This document shows, piece after piece, positions 1-12,707 of a stretch of 60,000 nt of DNA. A model generated the notes under the pieces. That model did not search any database. It saw only the letters and a program-made list of their open reading frames with translations, and was not told where the DNA came from. Origin of the DNA: Diphasiastrum complanatum (lineage: Eukaryota > Streptophyta > Lycopodiopsida > Lycopodiales > Lycopodiaceae); assembly GCA_029204225.1 (NCBI GenBank), contig CM055095.1, positions 49,982,841-50,042,840 on the forward strand. Reading direction: 5' to 3'. Numbering within the stretch: the stretch's first letter is position 1; each line of letters opens with the position of its first letter. The translations under genes were made by a program, and so were the position numbers.

Positions 1-48
1 CACTCGAAATTGTCGCGACACTCGAAACTGTCGCGACACTCGAAACTG
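1..48. repeat. 18-bp tandem repeat cut by the window edge
   Basis: Two full units and a partial third unit of CACTCGAAACTGTCGCGA (one T/C difference in the first) run head to tail from the first base. The array probably continues to the left of the window. No function is visible. Confidence 0.8.
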
Positions 49-437
49 ATAATAATTTGTTTATGTTTTGGATGCATGGAGTGTGTAACTGTTGTAACTC
101 TGTCTTTCTACATACACAACATGGACAATATTTATTTTTGCTCAGTACTTAGAGGACAGGTGTGTTTATGATGTAGCGGATTGAGGTTCCACACTTTTGC
201 CGTAGACAATAATCATTCTGTGTATGAAGGATTTGGATTCTGAAATACAATTTTGTTAAAGGCCCACCATGTATATACAAATATGCATAAAGAGTGCCAT
301 AAATAGATAATTGTTTGTTTTGAAAACAGTTTAAGTCATATTGATTGAATCGTGGATGCATGGATAATAATTTGTTGTTTGTGTTTTGGATGCATGTAGC
401 GTGTAATTGTGTCTTTCTACATATATAGTGTGGTTAG
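48..437. repeat. Direct repeat pair in the Helitron 5' flank
   Basis: A segment of about 75 bases at 48-124 is repeated at 363-436. Both copies contain ataataatttg, ttttggatgcatg and gtctttctacat. The second copy ends just before the first ATG of the Helitron gene at 438, so this may be its leader. The 240 bases between the copies hold no convincing gene. Confidence 0.65.
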
Positions 438-1115
438 ATGGCGGATAAAAACAGTGTAAGCAATATTACTCCGGAGTGTGTACGCAATAATTTATTGTAC
501 AAGACACCAGAGAATGAAACGGTGCCCAAAAAAAGGGCAAGATTAAACCGAAGGAGACAAGCCAAGAGAAGAGCTTTGCATTCGGATAGAGGTGGCAGTG
601 TTTCAGGAGTTGTTACATGTGGATCATCATTGACAATAGGTTGCGAAAACACAGATCAATGTGTTGGCACCAATGCCACCATTGGAGCATTTACTACCCT
701 AGAACATGTGCGTACAAACCAATTGTACATGACTCTAGAACTTGAAAGCAAGTTTGAGAGGACACGTAGGTTAAATCAAAGACGGATGGCAAAGAGAAAA
801 AATTTAGCAGTGCAGTTCTCTTTGGTCGAGCCCACTGTTACTACTGGATGCAACGACACAGTTTTCGTACAAGATTCGCACACAATAGTACATGAAAATT
901 TGACATGCATGCCAAGTGTTTGTGCTTTAATGACACCAGTTCCATTGACGCCTAGCATACGGGAGCAACCTATTGGTATGCAAGTTGTTTCTGCTCCATC
1001 AAACAGAAACAAACGTGCATCGTTTTCATTTTTTAAAATAGCATGGAGTGACAAAACACCTTTGTGTCATAATGCGGTTCAATGGAACATAAGTGTGTTC
1101 ATTGTGAAGCTTTGA
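438..1115 (+). pseudogene. Helitron 1 N-terminal basic region
   Basis: This 225-residue open frame has two diverged internal repeats, one starting ECVRNNLLYKTPEN (about residues 12-50) and one starting EHVRTNQLYMTLEL (about 89-125). Each leads into an Arg/Lys-rich stretch with RR-A-KR, which suggests nucleic-acid binding or nuclear targeting. The same start is present in the second Helitron copy at 22114, which supports real coding. The next Helitron segment overlaps in another frame from 1082, so the two were probably one protein before a frameshift near 1080. Confidence 0.65.
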
Positions 1116-2125
1116 AATGGAAACAAAAGATTAATAGCTCATTTTGCTGCATGAAGGGAAAGGTTAGATTGTCGTTGTTTCCTGCACCAGACTCGCAATT
1201 GCTTAGACTGTTTGCGTTAGACGATGAGACAACGGTGCATTTTCGAAAAAAAAATAAGAAGCTATAATAATTCTCTTGCGTTTGCTTCCCTGGGTGTAAA
1301 ATTAGATAAGTTCACTGCTAATTCTAAAGGCGATGCTTATAATTTCAGAGTTTTAGGACATTTGTGCCATCAAATAAGTGGATTGCTTCCTATGGACGAG
1401 CCTGCATTCTCACAAATATATATATTGGATGGAGATGATTTGCAGCTACAAAGAAGGTTGTCTCTTGGCTCAAGTGTCCGACGCGATGTTTTGAGTGGCT
1501 CACAACAAATGACCATGGAGATCAACCCAATGCAAGTGTCTTCATGAGTGGAGGTCTTATTATGCACACAAATCCCACTCTTGACATTCGTCTTCGTATA
1601 CTGTCAAGCATCTCCAACAATCGAGAGAATCGACAATACAATGCACCATTAGCAAATGAGATAGTTGTACTCATGCCCTTAGATGATTGTCCGAGTGATG
1701 GTCATCATGACATAATCCTCCATTTAGTCCAAGATGGTTTGAAAAGAAAAAATTAGCTTCACTCCTCCTATGATGCATTGCATTTTGTTCTTTTGTTTCC
1801 TTTTGGGACAGATGGATGGCATGTAGGCATACCCCATGTACAAGAATGCCTTTCGAGACAACATCATGGTACAAATGAGCAGCATAATGTTGTTGATTCA
1901 ACGCATCCATCAATTGTGAAAAATGATGCTATCGAAAGTGGTGATGAGGATGTGGATGCTTGCAATGTAGCAAGCGACAGGAGACATAAAAGGGTAACTA
2001 TTCGCGAATTTTATAGCTATCATCTCCAACTTCGTGAGAGACATGTTTCATCAATACACTTAGCATGCAAACTATTTCAAGAGTATCTTTGTGATCATTT
2101 TGCAAAACTGGCTCAGGAAAATTAG
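1082..2125 (+). pseudogene. Helitron N-terminal Cys-rich region, frameshifted
   Basis: Overlapping frames at 1082-1267, 1224-1547, 1544-1756 and 1778-2125 together match the standard plant Helitron N-terminus. They give CVHCEALKW, then FCCMKGKVRLSLF, then RSYNNSLAFASLG, then AYNFRVLGHLCHQ, then FSQIYILDGDD, and later FVLLFPFGTDGWH. At least three frameshifts separate them. The end reads into the Helitron_like_N segment, interrupted by a stop near 2123. The order and spacing agree with Helitron proteins, so this is decay and not separate genes. Confidence 0.75.
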
Positions 2126-3233
2126 AGTTACATATATGCTAATCAACATAAATTTCGGCATGAGATTCGAAGTGGGATAGTTGATGCTGTTGGAGCAGAG
2201 GTTGTGTCTGAGATTGGCCAGCATGTTGTTCTACTGTCGTCGTACATAGGGTCACCACACCATATGCATCAGCTTTACCAAGATGCGATGGTTGTTGTTA
2301 GAACACTGGGGCGTCCTGATTTGTGCATCACAATGACTGCCAATCCAAATTAGTTGGAGATAAGGAGGCAGTTAATGTATGAACAAACACCTGCAGATAG
2401 GCCGGACTTGGTTGCAAGAGTTTTCAATATAAAACTACAACATATGATAAGTCTATTGAAAACGAATGGCATTTTTGGATGTGTTATAGGAAGGCTGCAT
2501 GTGGTGGAATTTCAGAAGAGGGGACTGCCTCATGCACTCATTTTGATTATATTGGATGAAGCAAGCAAACCAGTGACAGTCAATGACTTTGACAACATAG
2601 TATGTGCAAAAATTCCTGATAAAGATGTGGATCCAATATTGTATGACATCATGAAAACGTGCATGATACATGGTCCATGCAGATCGTCTTTCCCTAATGC
2701 GCCATGCATGAAAGAAGGTAGATGTTCAAAAAATTATCCAAGACAGTTTGTTGATGAAACTATAGTAGTGAATGGATATGTTTCATAGGCGTCAAAACAA
2801 TGGTCTCATGGTTCGCACCCATGGTATGGACTTGGATAATCGGTGGGTCGTGCCATACAACAGGTGGTTGACATTGCACTTTCAATGCCACATCAATGTT
2901 GAAATATGCATACACGCTAAAAGTGTTAAATATCTATATAAGTATGTCTACAAAGGTCCCGATATGATAACTGCACATGCCATAGAAGAGAACACAAATA
3001 CCTTGCATGCGATCAACGAAATCGAGTAGTCTTTGAATGCAAGATACTTCTCAGCTAGCGAGTCTGCATGGCATCTATTTAATTACTCTATGGGCATGCA
3101 TAAACCAGTTGTGGTTCGTTTGGGTGTACATCTTCCTGGTCAAAATGTGATGTTCTTTGCTGACAATGACGATTTAGAAAAATGTTGTACTGCCAACATT
3201 CAGAGATGCGTGCAGAAGAAGATTGCTTATTAA
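2126..3233 (+). pseudogene. Helitron Rep (HUH) nuclease domain, broken
   Basis: The reading continues through GSPHHMHQLYQDAM and LCITMTANPN, which are Helitron_like_N hallmarks, to the HUH motif at about 2525-2540. The expected H-U-H is here HAL: CAT GCA CTC at 2531-2539, so the second metal-binding histidine is a leucine. The double-tyrosine motif is preserved at about 2929-2965 as YLYKYVYKGPD. Stops at about 2123, 2353, 2786 and 3030, plus a frameshift near 2772, divide the domain. The Rep enzyme nicks and rejoins DNA in rolling-circle transposition; this copy cannot make it. Confidence 0.8.
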
Positions 3234-4935
3234 TGATACCACTGAGTGGCACGATTGCTTAAAGAAGCTATTGCATGGGGAGCTGCATCACAACTTCGGC
3301 TTATGTTTGCAACTATATTGTTGATGTGTGCTCCTGCTGATCCTTTGGAGCTTTTGAGAAGCATCAAAGAGCACTTCATCGACGACTATGTTTGTGAATT
3401 TGAGGATGTTATTGGTGGTGACATTAGCCAAGTTCTTATTGATAGAGCTCTCTTTGATGTGGAACAACATATGCAAGCAGTTGGAAAATCTCTATCAAAT
3501 TATGAGTTTGTTCTACCTACTATTGAAATGGAGTATTCGCCCCTATTTCGTGAAGAAATATTTTTGAGTGAAACTATGGAGCAGGTTGAAATTGACAAAA
3601 GCCATTTGAATGGCGATCAGCGAGCATTTTTTATCGCGTTGTTTATGGACACGTTGAGAGGCAACGAAGTGGTGTTTTCTTTGTCGATGGTCCTGGAGGA
3701 ATTGGAAAAACGTTTCTGTATAATATAATGTTATCATATGTTCAGGCGAAAGGATGGATAGCTTTAGTAGTAGCATCATCTGGCATTGCAGCATTGTTAA
3801 TGAAGGGTGGTAGGACCGCACATTCCAGCTTCAAAACACCTCCAAATGACATGCATGAAACATCAACATGCAATATATCAAAACAATCTGAGTTGGGAAG
3901 ACTCATAATGGCATGTCAACTAGTTGTGTGGGATGAAGCTCCAATGATACATAGACATGCATTGGAGTGCGTGGACAGGACTCTATGGGATATCAAAACA
4001 AATGACATGCTGTTTGGCGGGATACCAACTATACTAGGAGGAGATTTTTGCCAAATACTACCCGTGGTACGTCGCGGGAATCAAGCACAAATATTAAGTG
4101 CATAATTGAAGTGCTCTTCTCTTTGGAAGGAAATTGAAGTGCATCGACTGAAGATAAATATGAGGGTAATGTCTTTCTCCAATGACGCAGGAGATGAACA
4201 GAGCGATTTTGCCGACTACCTATTACGAATTGGAGATAGTAAAGTTTTAACATTTTTACATCATGGGATTGAGGCAATATCTCTTCCGAAAACAATGTGT
4301 ATACGATCAAAAAGTTTGGATGATTTGATTGCATGCACTTTCCCAAATATATGCGGTAACTACAAAAATACTACGTTTTGGAGGAGTAGAGCAATATTGA
4401 CATCATTAAATGACCATGTCGACGAGGTTAACATGCATGTGATTGACATGTTTCCTGGCACATCACTTACTTATTATAGCGCTGCTAGTGTGGTTGATGG
4501 TAATAATGTTGATATTTATCATGTTGAGTTTCTAAACACGTTGCAACCTGGTGGATGTCCCCCACACAAGTTGGTATTGAAAGTCAGGATGGTAGTCATG
4601 CTATTGTGATCCATAGCATTTCGCTAGGGGCTTTGTAATGGAACGAGGCTCATCATATGCAGAATGGGTGCCAAAAGTTATTGAGGCTGAAATTGTTAGT
4701 GGTGCACAAACAGGCGCAAAAGTTTTCATTATGCGCATTCCTTTAGTTCCCAATAATTTAGATTTGCCTTTTGGATTTCAGCGAGTGCAATTCCCCATTA
4801 GACCAGCGTTTTCCATGACTATAAACAAAGCTCAGGGCCAAACAATGGAGTTTGTTGGATTGTATTTGCCTAGACCAGTGTTTAGCCATGGACAACTATA
4901 TGTCACCTTATCAAGGGTGCAAAGTTCAATGGACA
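3234..4935 (+). pseudogene. Helitron PIF1-type helicase domain, broken
   Basis: Superfamily 1 helicase motifs follow in order. The Walker A motif GPGGIGKT (about 3690-3713) is one base out of frame with the preceding segment. Then come VVWDEAPM (Walker B, about 3925), GGDFCQILPVV (about 4037), INMRV (about 4155), FSMTINKAQGQT (about 4813) and HGQLYVTLSRV (about 4888). Frames break near 3670, 4105 and 4610. The usual segment linking Rep to helicase is shortened near 3235, which suggests a deletion of roughly 100 codons. From about 4935 the same frame no longer reads like a Helitron but like retrotransposon pol. Confidence 0.85.
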
Positions 4936-6330
4936 TAATCCTAGGTAAAGAGTGGTTTGATGCTAGGAATGAGTCCTTAAAGAAAGATTATGTTTCTCAT
5001 AGTGTCTCTTTCTTGCATAACGACTCATGGGTTTGTCTTAAAAGTGATGAGCCTGATCGACCTTTTGTAACTGCTCATGAAGCTAATCAATGTATTTTGG
5101 ATTCTGAGTATCATTCTATTTATATTATCTGAAACATGAATCATGCATGGATGTTTTTAGTACTCATATTTTCAATGTTGATGTTTCGTCTTTCCCTAAA
5201 GCATTGTCTTTTTCTGATGATAATCTAAAATCTTTGCCTGAGGGCAAAATCTTTAAAAGACTTAAGGAGGAATATAATGATGTATTCACTGAGCAGTTGC
5301 CTGAGGGTCTTCCCCCCTCACAAGGAGTAGACCATCACATAGATCTTCTTCCTAACAACTCTCCTGTATCGCTTTTTCCCTACAAGGTGAGCCCAAAGGA
5401 AGAAGATGAGATTGCTATGCAACTTAAGGAGTTATTACGTAAGGGCCATATTAGGCCTAGTAAGTCCCCTTAAGGAGCTCTTGTTTTGTTAACCGACAAG
5501 AAAGATGGCGGTATTCGTCTTTGTGTCGATTACAAAAAGCTTAATAAAATGACTATTAAGAATCGTTATCCCTTACCTCGGATGGATGAATGGACCGATT
5601 GAATGGTGCTAAGTATTTCACCAACTTGGACCTTAGCTCGGGGTACCATCAAATTAGAATTCACGAGGGGGATGTTTCCAAAACTAGTTTTTGTTCTAGG
5701 TATGGCCATTACGAATTTTTAGTTTTACCCTTTGGTCTAACTAATGCCCTGGCAACCTTCCAACAAATGATGAACGATATTCTTCGTCCATATTTAGGGA
5801 AGTTTCTCGTGGTAGTTTTGGATGACATACTGATTTACAGTAAGACTCTTGAGGAGCACGAGGCGCATTTGCGTACAGTCTTAGATAATCTAAGGTAGGA
5901 AAAGCTTTATGCTAAGGAGTCTAAGTGTGAATTCTTTCAAACAAAACTCAAGTATTTAGGACATATCATTTTCGATCAAGGTCTAGAGATCGATTACAAT
6001 AAGGTCCAGAAAGTTCATGATTGGCCTATTCTGAAAACCATTAGGGAAGTTAAGTCTTTTTTGGGCCTCACAGGTTTTTTTCATAGATTCATTAAAGACT
6101 ATGTCTTAATTGCATTGCCCAAAAGAAAAACTAAAAAGAGTAATAAGAAGAAAGTCAGAAGGTATTCAAAAATCAGTCCACCTGTTATTTGGACCGATGA
6201 ACTTATTTAATGCTATGAGGCTTTGAAGATTCTAGTGTCTACAGCCCTTATCTTACACATAGTGGATCCTAGCAGAACTTTCCTCGTGGAAACGAATGCT
6301 AGTGACTATTCGGTGGATGCAGGATGGTAG
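4936..6330 (+). pseudogene. Gypsy 1 protease end and reverse transcriptase
   Basis: DIILGKEWFDARN (about 4935) looks like the C-terminal half of a retropepsin. It leads to LPEGLPPSQGVDHHIDLL, then [16 protein letters not shown], then FTNLDLSSGYHQI, then the catalytic region VVVLDDILIYS at about 5812-5845. The residue before L-D-D is valine where gypsy elements normally have tyrosine or phenylalanine. The thumb and connection follow (LKYLGHIIF, VKSFLGLTGFFHRFI). In-frame stops occur near 5132, 5473 and 5898, and others follow. A real element would copy RNA into DNA here; this one is dead. Confidence 0.85.
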
Positions 6331-6699
6331 ACTTGTGGCTTTCGAAAGCAAAAAGTTGGACCTAGCTCAAAGTAGGTATTCTACTTACGAGAAGGGACTT
6401 TTTGTTGTCATCCATGTGTTTATTTGTACGGATCTAAATTCATGGTTATGATGGATCATGAGTCTCTTAAGTATATCTATGATGCCACGGACCTTAGCGG
6501 TCGTAAGGCCTGTTGGTTGAAACTCATTCAGGAGTTCGAATTCGACATTAAGTACTGTCGGGGTACATTGAATAGTGTCGTTGATGTTTTGAGCCGGATT
6601 GGAGAGGTCAATCAGTTATGCTTTGTTGAGTTCCAATCCAAGTTGTATCTTTCTCTGCGAGATCTTTGTCGGACCGATGAGTTTTTTGGTCATATTTGA
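6331..6699 (+). pseudogene. Gypsy 1 RNase H domain
   Basis: The open frame from 6424 gives YGSKFMVMMDHESLKYI, LSGRKACWLKLIQEF and FDIKYCRGTLNSVVDVLSR. These match the C-terminal half of gypsy RNase H, with VDVLSR in place of the common AD-LSR. The first half, with NASDYSVDAG near 6296, lies in another frame and contains a stop. The domain would remove the RNA strand during reverse transcription. Confidence 0.8.
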
Positions 6700-6739
6700 T
6701 AAGAAGTTATGGCAGGAAGCTCTGTTGTGAGAAATAATC

Positions 6740-7660
6740 TTGGAAAGCAGGATTCCAAGAAATCTCGCGAAGAAAAGGTACTTGATAGTTATTATGATTC
6801 AAAATGGTTTACTTTTTTGTAGAGGAAAAGTTTGTGTACCAAATATCGTGGACATTAGGGCCCAAATCCTACACGAGTGCCATGATAGCCCCATCTCGGG
6901 ACACCCTGGTATATTGAGAACATTTGACCTTGTTAAGAGAGATTTTTATTGGCCAAAAATGGAAGGTCATGTTGAGGCATATGTTCAAAAGTATGAACAG
7001 TGCCAAGTGAATAAAGCAGAAAGACTCAAAGCAGCTAGTCTATTACATCCGTTGGAAATCCCCAGTAAGAAGTGGAAAAGTATTTCCATAGATTTTGTGG
7101 TCATACTTTCCGAGTCTGGGATGGGCCATGATGCCATTTGGGTAGTAGTTGACAGGCTTACCAATATGGCTCAATTTATTCCAACAAAAATTATTGTCAA
7201 AGCTTCAGAACTTGCACAGCTTTTCGTTGAAAAGTTGTTCAGGTTGTATGGTTTCCCGAATGATATTGTTAGTGATCGTGATTTCAAGTTCACTAGCAAG
7301 TTCTAGTAGGCGGTCTATGAAAGATTGGAAACTACTTTAAGTCTATCGTCTACAGATCGCCTAGAAACCGATGGTCAGACCGAATGTGTCAACCAATCGA
7401 TGGAAGATATGCTTTGCGCACATGTATCCAGACGACAATCAGATTGGGAAAAATATTTTCCAATGGTTGAGTTCGCATACAACAGTGTAAAGCATTCTGC
7501 CACTGGTTTTAGTCCTTTTATGCTCTTGTACGACATTTCCCTATCTCCGTTGGACTCAAAGGTCTCAAGGTTCAAGCTGCAGCAGATCTCTTGCATGATA
7601 TGCAAGAAATGTTGCAGATGGTTAGGGAAAGCATTAGATCGGAGCCCAATTCTATGCTAA
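6740..7660 (+). pseudogene. Gypsy 1 integrase
   Basis: The zinc-binding region reads HDSPISGHPGILRTFDLV then YVQKYEQCQVNK; the first cysteine of the expected CxxC pair is tyrosine. The DDE core shows SISIDFVV (first Asp, about 7084), IVSDRDFKF (second Asp, about 7266) and DGQTECVNQS (Glu, about 7372). A stop at about 7304 and a frameshift near 7320 separate the second and third catalytic residues. The tail EFAYNSVKHSATGFSPF is typical of gypsy integrase. Confidence 0.85.
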
Positions 7661-8112
7661 CCAAAGCTGCGCTCCTCGAGAATTTGAGATCGGTGATTGG
7701 GTGTATCTTAGAATCCCAAAAGACTCTAAGACACTTCAAACAAGACAATGTCCGAAGTTATTTCCATGTTTTAGCAGTCCTTTCAAAGTTCTTAACAAGA
7801 TTGGTAGGGCTTCATATAGACTAGAAATCCATGTTGGAACTAAGGTTCATCCTATATTCCATGTTAATCGTTTAAAAGAATGACTTGGTAGAAAAGATGA
7901 CCTGATTCTCACAGATGCTCTAGTACTTTTGGAGGATTTGACTATTTTTGTATCCCATGAAGCTGATAGGATCATGGATACTTGACGACATCAGCTGAGA
8001 AATTGTTTGATTTCTAAACATCTGATTTGTTGGAAAGGTAAGTCAGATGATGAGGACACCTGGGAGAAGGAGGATGATTCAAGACTTAGAAACTCTGGTT
8101 TTTTCCTGTAGA
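7661..8112 (+). pseudogene. Gypsy 1 integrase tail and chromodomain remnant
   Basis: IGRASYRLEIHVGTKVHPIF followed by HVNRLKE (ending about 7880) is the conserved GPY/F-proximal integrase tail. After a stop, the reading shows LISKHLICWKGKSDDEDTWE (about 8005-8070), the core of a chromodomain with its W-K-G and D-TWE. Chromodomains at this place guide chromovirus insertion towards particular chromatin. Several stops show that it is dead. Confidence 0.7.
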
Positions 8113-8819
<707 letters not shown>

Positions 8820-9116
8820 GCAAAGAAGAGTGAGTATTAGGTTACATCCTTCCTTTTTATAGAAACCAAAGTTCACTTTGGTGCACCAAGCATTTGATAA
8901 TGCCCATCGTTGGATTGAAACCCTATCAAGTGCATTCATCTTAGCCATTCAAGAAAACAAAGTTTTCCACCAAATTATATATGTATATATTTTTAAGGGG
9001 CCTTCTAACTTAGTGTAACAAAGTAAGGCAATAAAATTGGTTTAGTACCAAAGGGAAAAACGTTTCTACAATTGTTCAAAGAAAATACAAAACTCAATAA
9101 ACATGAAGTAGAGTCC

Positions 9117-9265
<149 letters not shown>

Positions 9266-11215
9266 CCCACCAACCGTCTTGCAGTTAGCACCTCTGAGAT
9301 GGAGTGCTAATTGCCCACCAAGAGAAAATGAGCATTTTTCGGTAATTAAACATAAGTCTAACAAACGCATTATGTATGAAAATATTATTGTTAATCTCGT
9401 ACAATTTTTCTTTCATAAATCCATTCCTTTGAAAGCCATAACGATGTCATTCACTTCATTTACAAAAACACCTTGATTGTTACAACAATACATAGTCTCA
9501 ATAATTTCTGAGATGATTACTTTATAGGAGTTAAAAAACCAATCTACTAGATGCCATATGTATAAATTGGAAGTAAACGACATAGAGATAATTTTGCTTG
9601 GCACATTAAGGCAGAATTCAATGGATGAGTTGCATTGCCAAAATGGGTTGGTATCCACATATAGGATACTCCGGTATGTATGAGCCTTAAGGCCTGCACC
9701 CTCCATGAGGAGTCAGAATACCAAGAGCTCCTATAAGAAATGTGGTTATCCTAGAAAAGTAGCAATCATATGCATTGGTAATCCATCTGAAAGAAATTTT
9801 GTGCGCTTTAAAGGTACATAGTAAAAAAAATAACTCTTCTTTTCCTATTAGGGTTTATGGTAACTCTTCTTCTTCTATTAAATATTCTAGAATATCATTA
9901 ACATTGAACTCACAAAAGACTTCAAAGAGTTTATACCATTCATGTTTTAAATGCGGAAAATAAGTCCAACCAAACACAATTTTCTCAAAGATCTCATCAA
10001 TAGAACAGAAAATCTGCAGTAAAGTCTCAGAATAAAGTTGTTTGACATTAATACTCTCAAAGCATCTATTGTAATAATGTAAATGTAAAAACATCTTCCC
10101 TTTGTCTCTCCTAACCATAAGTTGTCGCCTGTACTTGTTGCATTGACCTCCAATGATCTTTTTTTCTTCTACTTCCTCTTGCACACAGATTCATCACCGT
10201 AAAAATTCAGCTTTCTAATGGAAAGATCCTCTTTGCCACTGCTACTTTGTCTTGCATTGCCTGTATTAGGAAAGTACTTCTGTTACAACTCCCTAAGATC
10301 TCCGATTGCCTTGAAGACTTCCGCACACCCCATACCAGTGACGACGCATCATATCAGCCCATTCATAAGGTCACAACTGACCACTCCCATGCACTGGAGC
10401 TATGACATAATCATGCCTAGTTGAGCCTCCTATGATAATTGGCGTCCCATACCACCAGCCATCGCACTCAGCTTTCCCTAGCACACATCTCCTGGCCTGG
10501 AGATACATCTTGGCTCATGCACATGCTCTCCATCCACCAACTCCCGGGTAGACTGAGTGAATGGAAAGAGGGTCCCACTACTATATAGACATAGCACAGT
10601 GGGTCCCATCAAGCATGGTCATGCTGGCGACACGTGACCACCTAGGATGGTGACGCGTGGCACCTAAGCATGCCGATAACGCCAGACCTGCTTCATGGCC
10701 CTTGCGAGGCCGATTTCAATCCATTTAGAATGCTTGATTAAGCAAGATCTTGTTGGCTAAGGATGGCGCATCTGCAGCTATGCAGATGGCCGCCCATCAT
10801 GTTGTTGGTGTCACCCCCCATTGCTATGCAAATCGGCTATTTTTTTTTGCTCGTAGAAACGATTCATACATGCTGATTTTTAAGAAACAAATTGGCAATT
10901 GCATAAGCATCTTGTATGTTATCTTGTCTTGAAGCAAATACTTGACACATGACTTTCTTTGAGCATAATATTAATCAAGAGGTAAAATTTTTAGGGTTTG
11001 TCGGTTTTTAGACATATAAATAAGCACTTATGGTTGTGTATGATGTATGATGAGAATGATACGACATCTTGGTAATAAAAATAAAAACAAAAACAAATGG
11101 AACATATATAAGGATGTGCTATTGTAGCTCTACAAGAAAACTAGATACGTTTCTTGTGGTAAGAAGATGCAATGAGCTAGTACTTAGAGAAGATGTATTG
11201 CATACGTATTGGAAG
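9266..11215. other. Unassigned intergenic DNA left of copia A
   Basis: There is no recognised gene in this 1.9 kb. Minus-strand frames at 9413-9706 and 9855-10184 have plausible composition, but no motif and no homologue in the window. The part at 10440-10720 is GC-richer and contains CACGTG-type sites near 10632, but no reading frame of note. The right edge is the target site of the copia A insertion. Confidence 0.5.
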
Positions 11216-12247
11216 TGTTGGATTATTCTCCTACTAATTGACTAATTGACATTTTAATCTTCGTCCAACTCATTATCCAGACCTGTACATTTTTTTGTGT
11301 TTTTATACAGTCTGCATAACTACTTGGAAATAGCTCACAGTGTCAACTTTTTCTGGATTGTCATCTTTCAAGATTTTCTCTCACTTCGGCTTTTTCACAA
11401 AATGCCAGATGCCTAAAAAGTTAAGAAAATGACTTTGGCAAAGACCTTCATAGTTTTCGATTTTTCGCCTATGACAGTTTACGTTCATTTCTACAGAGTT
11501 ACAGTTTACGTTGAAATCTGCAGACAGACTGTTTACGACCAAGGCCACTGACTTGCATTAATCCACCAGCAAGAAGTCCTAACTGGATGGATGCCAACAC
11601 ATCACATCCAACTCGATGACGCTTTTGACGACCTAATTGCTTAGTATAAATAGTTGTTCATATTCCTACATTTTAAATCGGAATAATGTGATCAATAGAT
11701 CAACAAGTATTGAATAGTTAGCTCTCTCTCGCTCTCAAGCCTGCGAGCTTGGACACTCTTGAGCCCTCTAGATCACTTTAGAGATTGCTATTGCGCTTAC
11801 TACTTATTAGCATTGCACGTAATTTAGATTTTTATTTTAGCCGTTCAGATATAGCTTAGAGTACGCGGCTTTGATCCGCAACTTGTTGTACTCATTTATA
11901 TTTGTTTTGCTTTCATACTGAATCAATACTATCTTTTATTGCATTTAGGTTCATCTCAGAATGTATGCATTTCTGTAGTTCTTCGTGACTAATTATTTGT
12001 CTGATGTTTCGATGCTTAAATGTTCGGCTACGTAATCACTGTAGTACTAATGATTTCAAAATTAGTTACTATAAGATCGAATGTCATTTCTATCACTATT
12101 GTTTTGTTCGAAATTGATAGTCATAGTCATGCATAAAGAAAGAGGAAGATAATTTGTTTCACTATGCACGATAAGTTTTCTTTCTTGTCATTCGAATTCT
12201 TTTTATTCGAATCTTATTCGACCTATCTTTCACACCTCTTTCCAACA
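11216..12247 (+). repeat. Copia A 5' LTR
   Basis: 1032 bp, TG...CA. It matches the 3' LTR at 18159-19074 and 20091-20255. The copies share the start, a CT-rich stretch (short here at 11721, a 60-bp CT microsatellite in the 3' copy) and the end. They differ by scattered substitutions, so the insertion is not recent. Confidence 0.92.
11645..11653 (+). promoter_or_regulatory. TATA box of the copia A LTR
   Basis: TATAAATAG lies in the 5' LTR and is conserved in the 3' LTR near 18620 and, inverted, in the solo LTR. It is placed where the U3 promoter of a copia LTR is expected. Confidence 0.6.
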
Positions 12248-12260
12248 TGGTATCAAAGCA
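12248..12260 (+). promoter_or_regulatory. Copia A primer-binding site
   Basis: TGGTATCAAAGCA directly follows the LTR. It resembles the complement of the initiator tRNA-Met 3' end (normally TGGTATCAGAGC), with one changed base. Confidence 0.85.
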
Positions 12261-12427
12261 TTGATTCTTCAAGGCCTAATACTATTATATCATAGCACAA
12301 GCTCTTATACTTGATATCTTTCGTGATATCAAATTATTCTTCAGTTCGAATCAATTTGTTTCGGTATTAGAGAATCAATTTCCACAGCACGATATCTCTC
12401 TTAACGTCGATGGTCTAAAAGTTCTAG

Positions 12428-12602
12428 ATGGATTCTCAAAGTAAAGTTGGTCTTGTTGCATACAAGCTGAATGGATCCAATTATCCTTTGTGGAAATTTA
12501 AGATGAAGACCTTGCTGATCGCCAACGAGTTGTGGGATGTTGTTACAGGTATTGAAGTGAATCCTGAAGATGACACAGACGACTCAAAGTGGAAATCGTC
12601 CT
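12428..12602 (+). pseudogene. Copia A gag, N-terminal remnant
   Basis: The start ATG gives KLNGSNYPLWKFKMKTLL and ELWDVVTGIEVNP, the standard beginning of copia gag. Coding stops after about 58 codons, where the sequence passes into the remnant 5' LTR of copia B at about 12603. The later residues of the open frame (to 12676) are LTR sequence. Confidence 0.75.
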
Positions 12603-12707
12603 GTAAGAGCTTCCGCATGAAAAGAAAATTCAAAGACAGAAAATTGTTCATGAATCGGAATAGAAGACGAACATGAAAAACAACAATAAAAAAGCGCTTC
12701 CGCGACA
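12603..12707 (+). repeat. Copia B 5' LTR remnant
   Basis: TGTAAGAGCTTCC through GCTTCCGCGACA matches the final about 95 bases of the copia B 3' LTR (17870-17963). The rest of the LTR is absent. Confidence 0.8.

Larger units (their letters stand above)
438..4935 (+). mobile_element. Helitron 1, decayed autonomous element
   Basis: A rolling-circle element is shown by domains in the expected order: a Cys-rich N-terminal region, a Helitron_like_N segment, a Rep (HUH) nuclease and a PIF1-type helicase. The reading frame is broken by many stops and frameshifts and there is an internal deletion near 3235. I could not define the 5' TC end or the 3' hairpin plus CTRR end. The right side changes directly into gypsy pol near 4935, so the 3' end of the Helitron is missing or displaced. 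A second copy of the family is at 22114-23640. Confidence 0.85.

Noticed and set aside
1-48. CRISPR-like or satellite array
   Set aside because: Only 2.7 units of 18 bases without spacers at the window edge; called a simple tandem repeat.
9413-10184. Two minus-strand frames that look moderately protein-like
   Set aside because: No domain recognised and no supporting signals; kept only as unassigned DNA.
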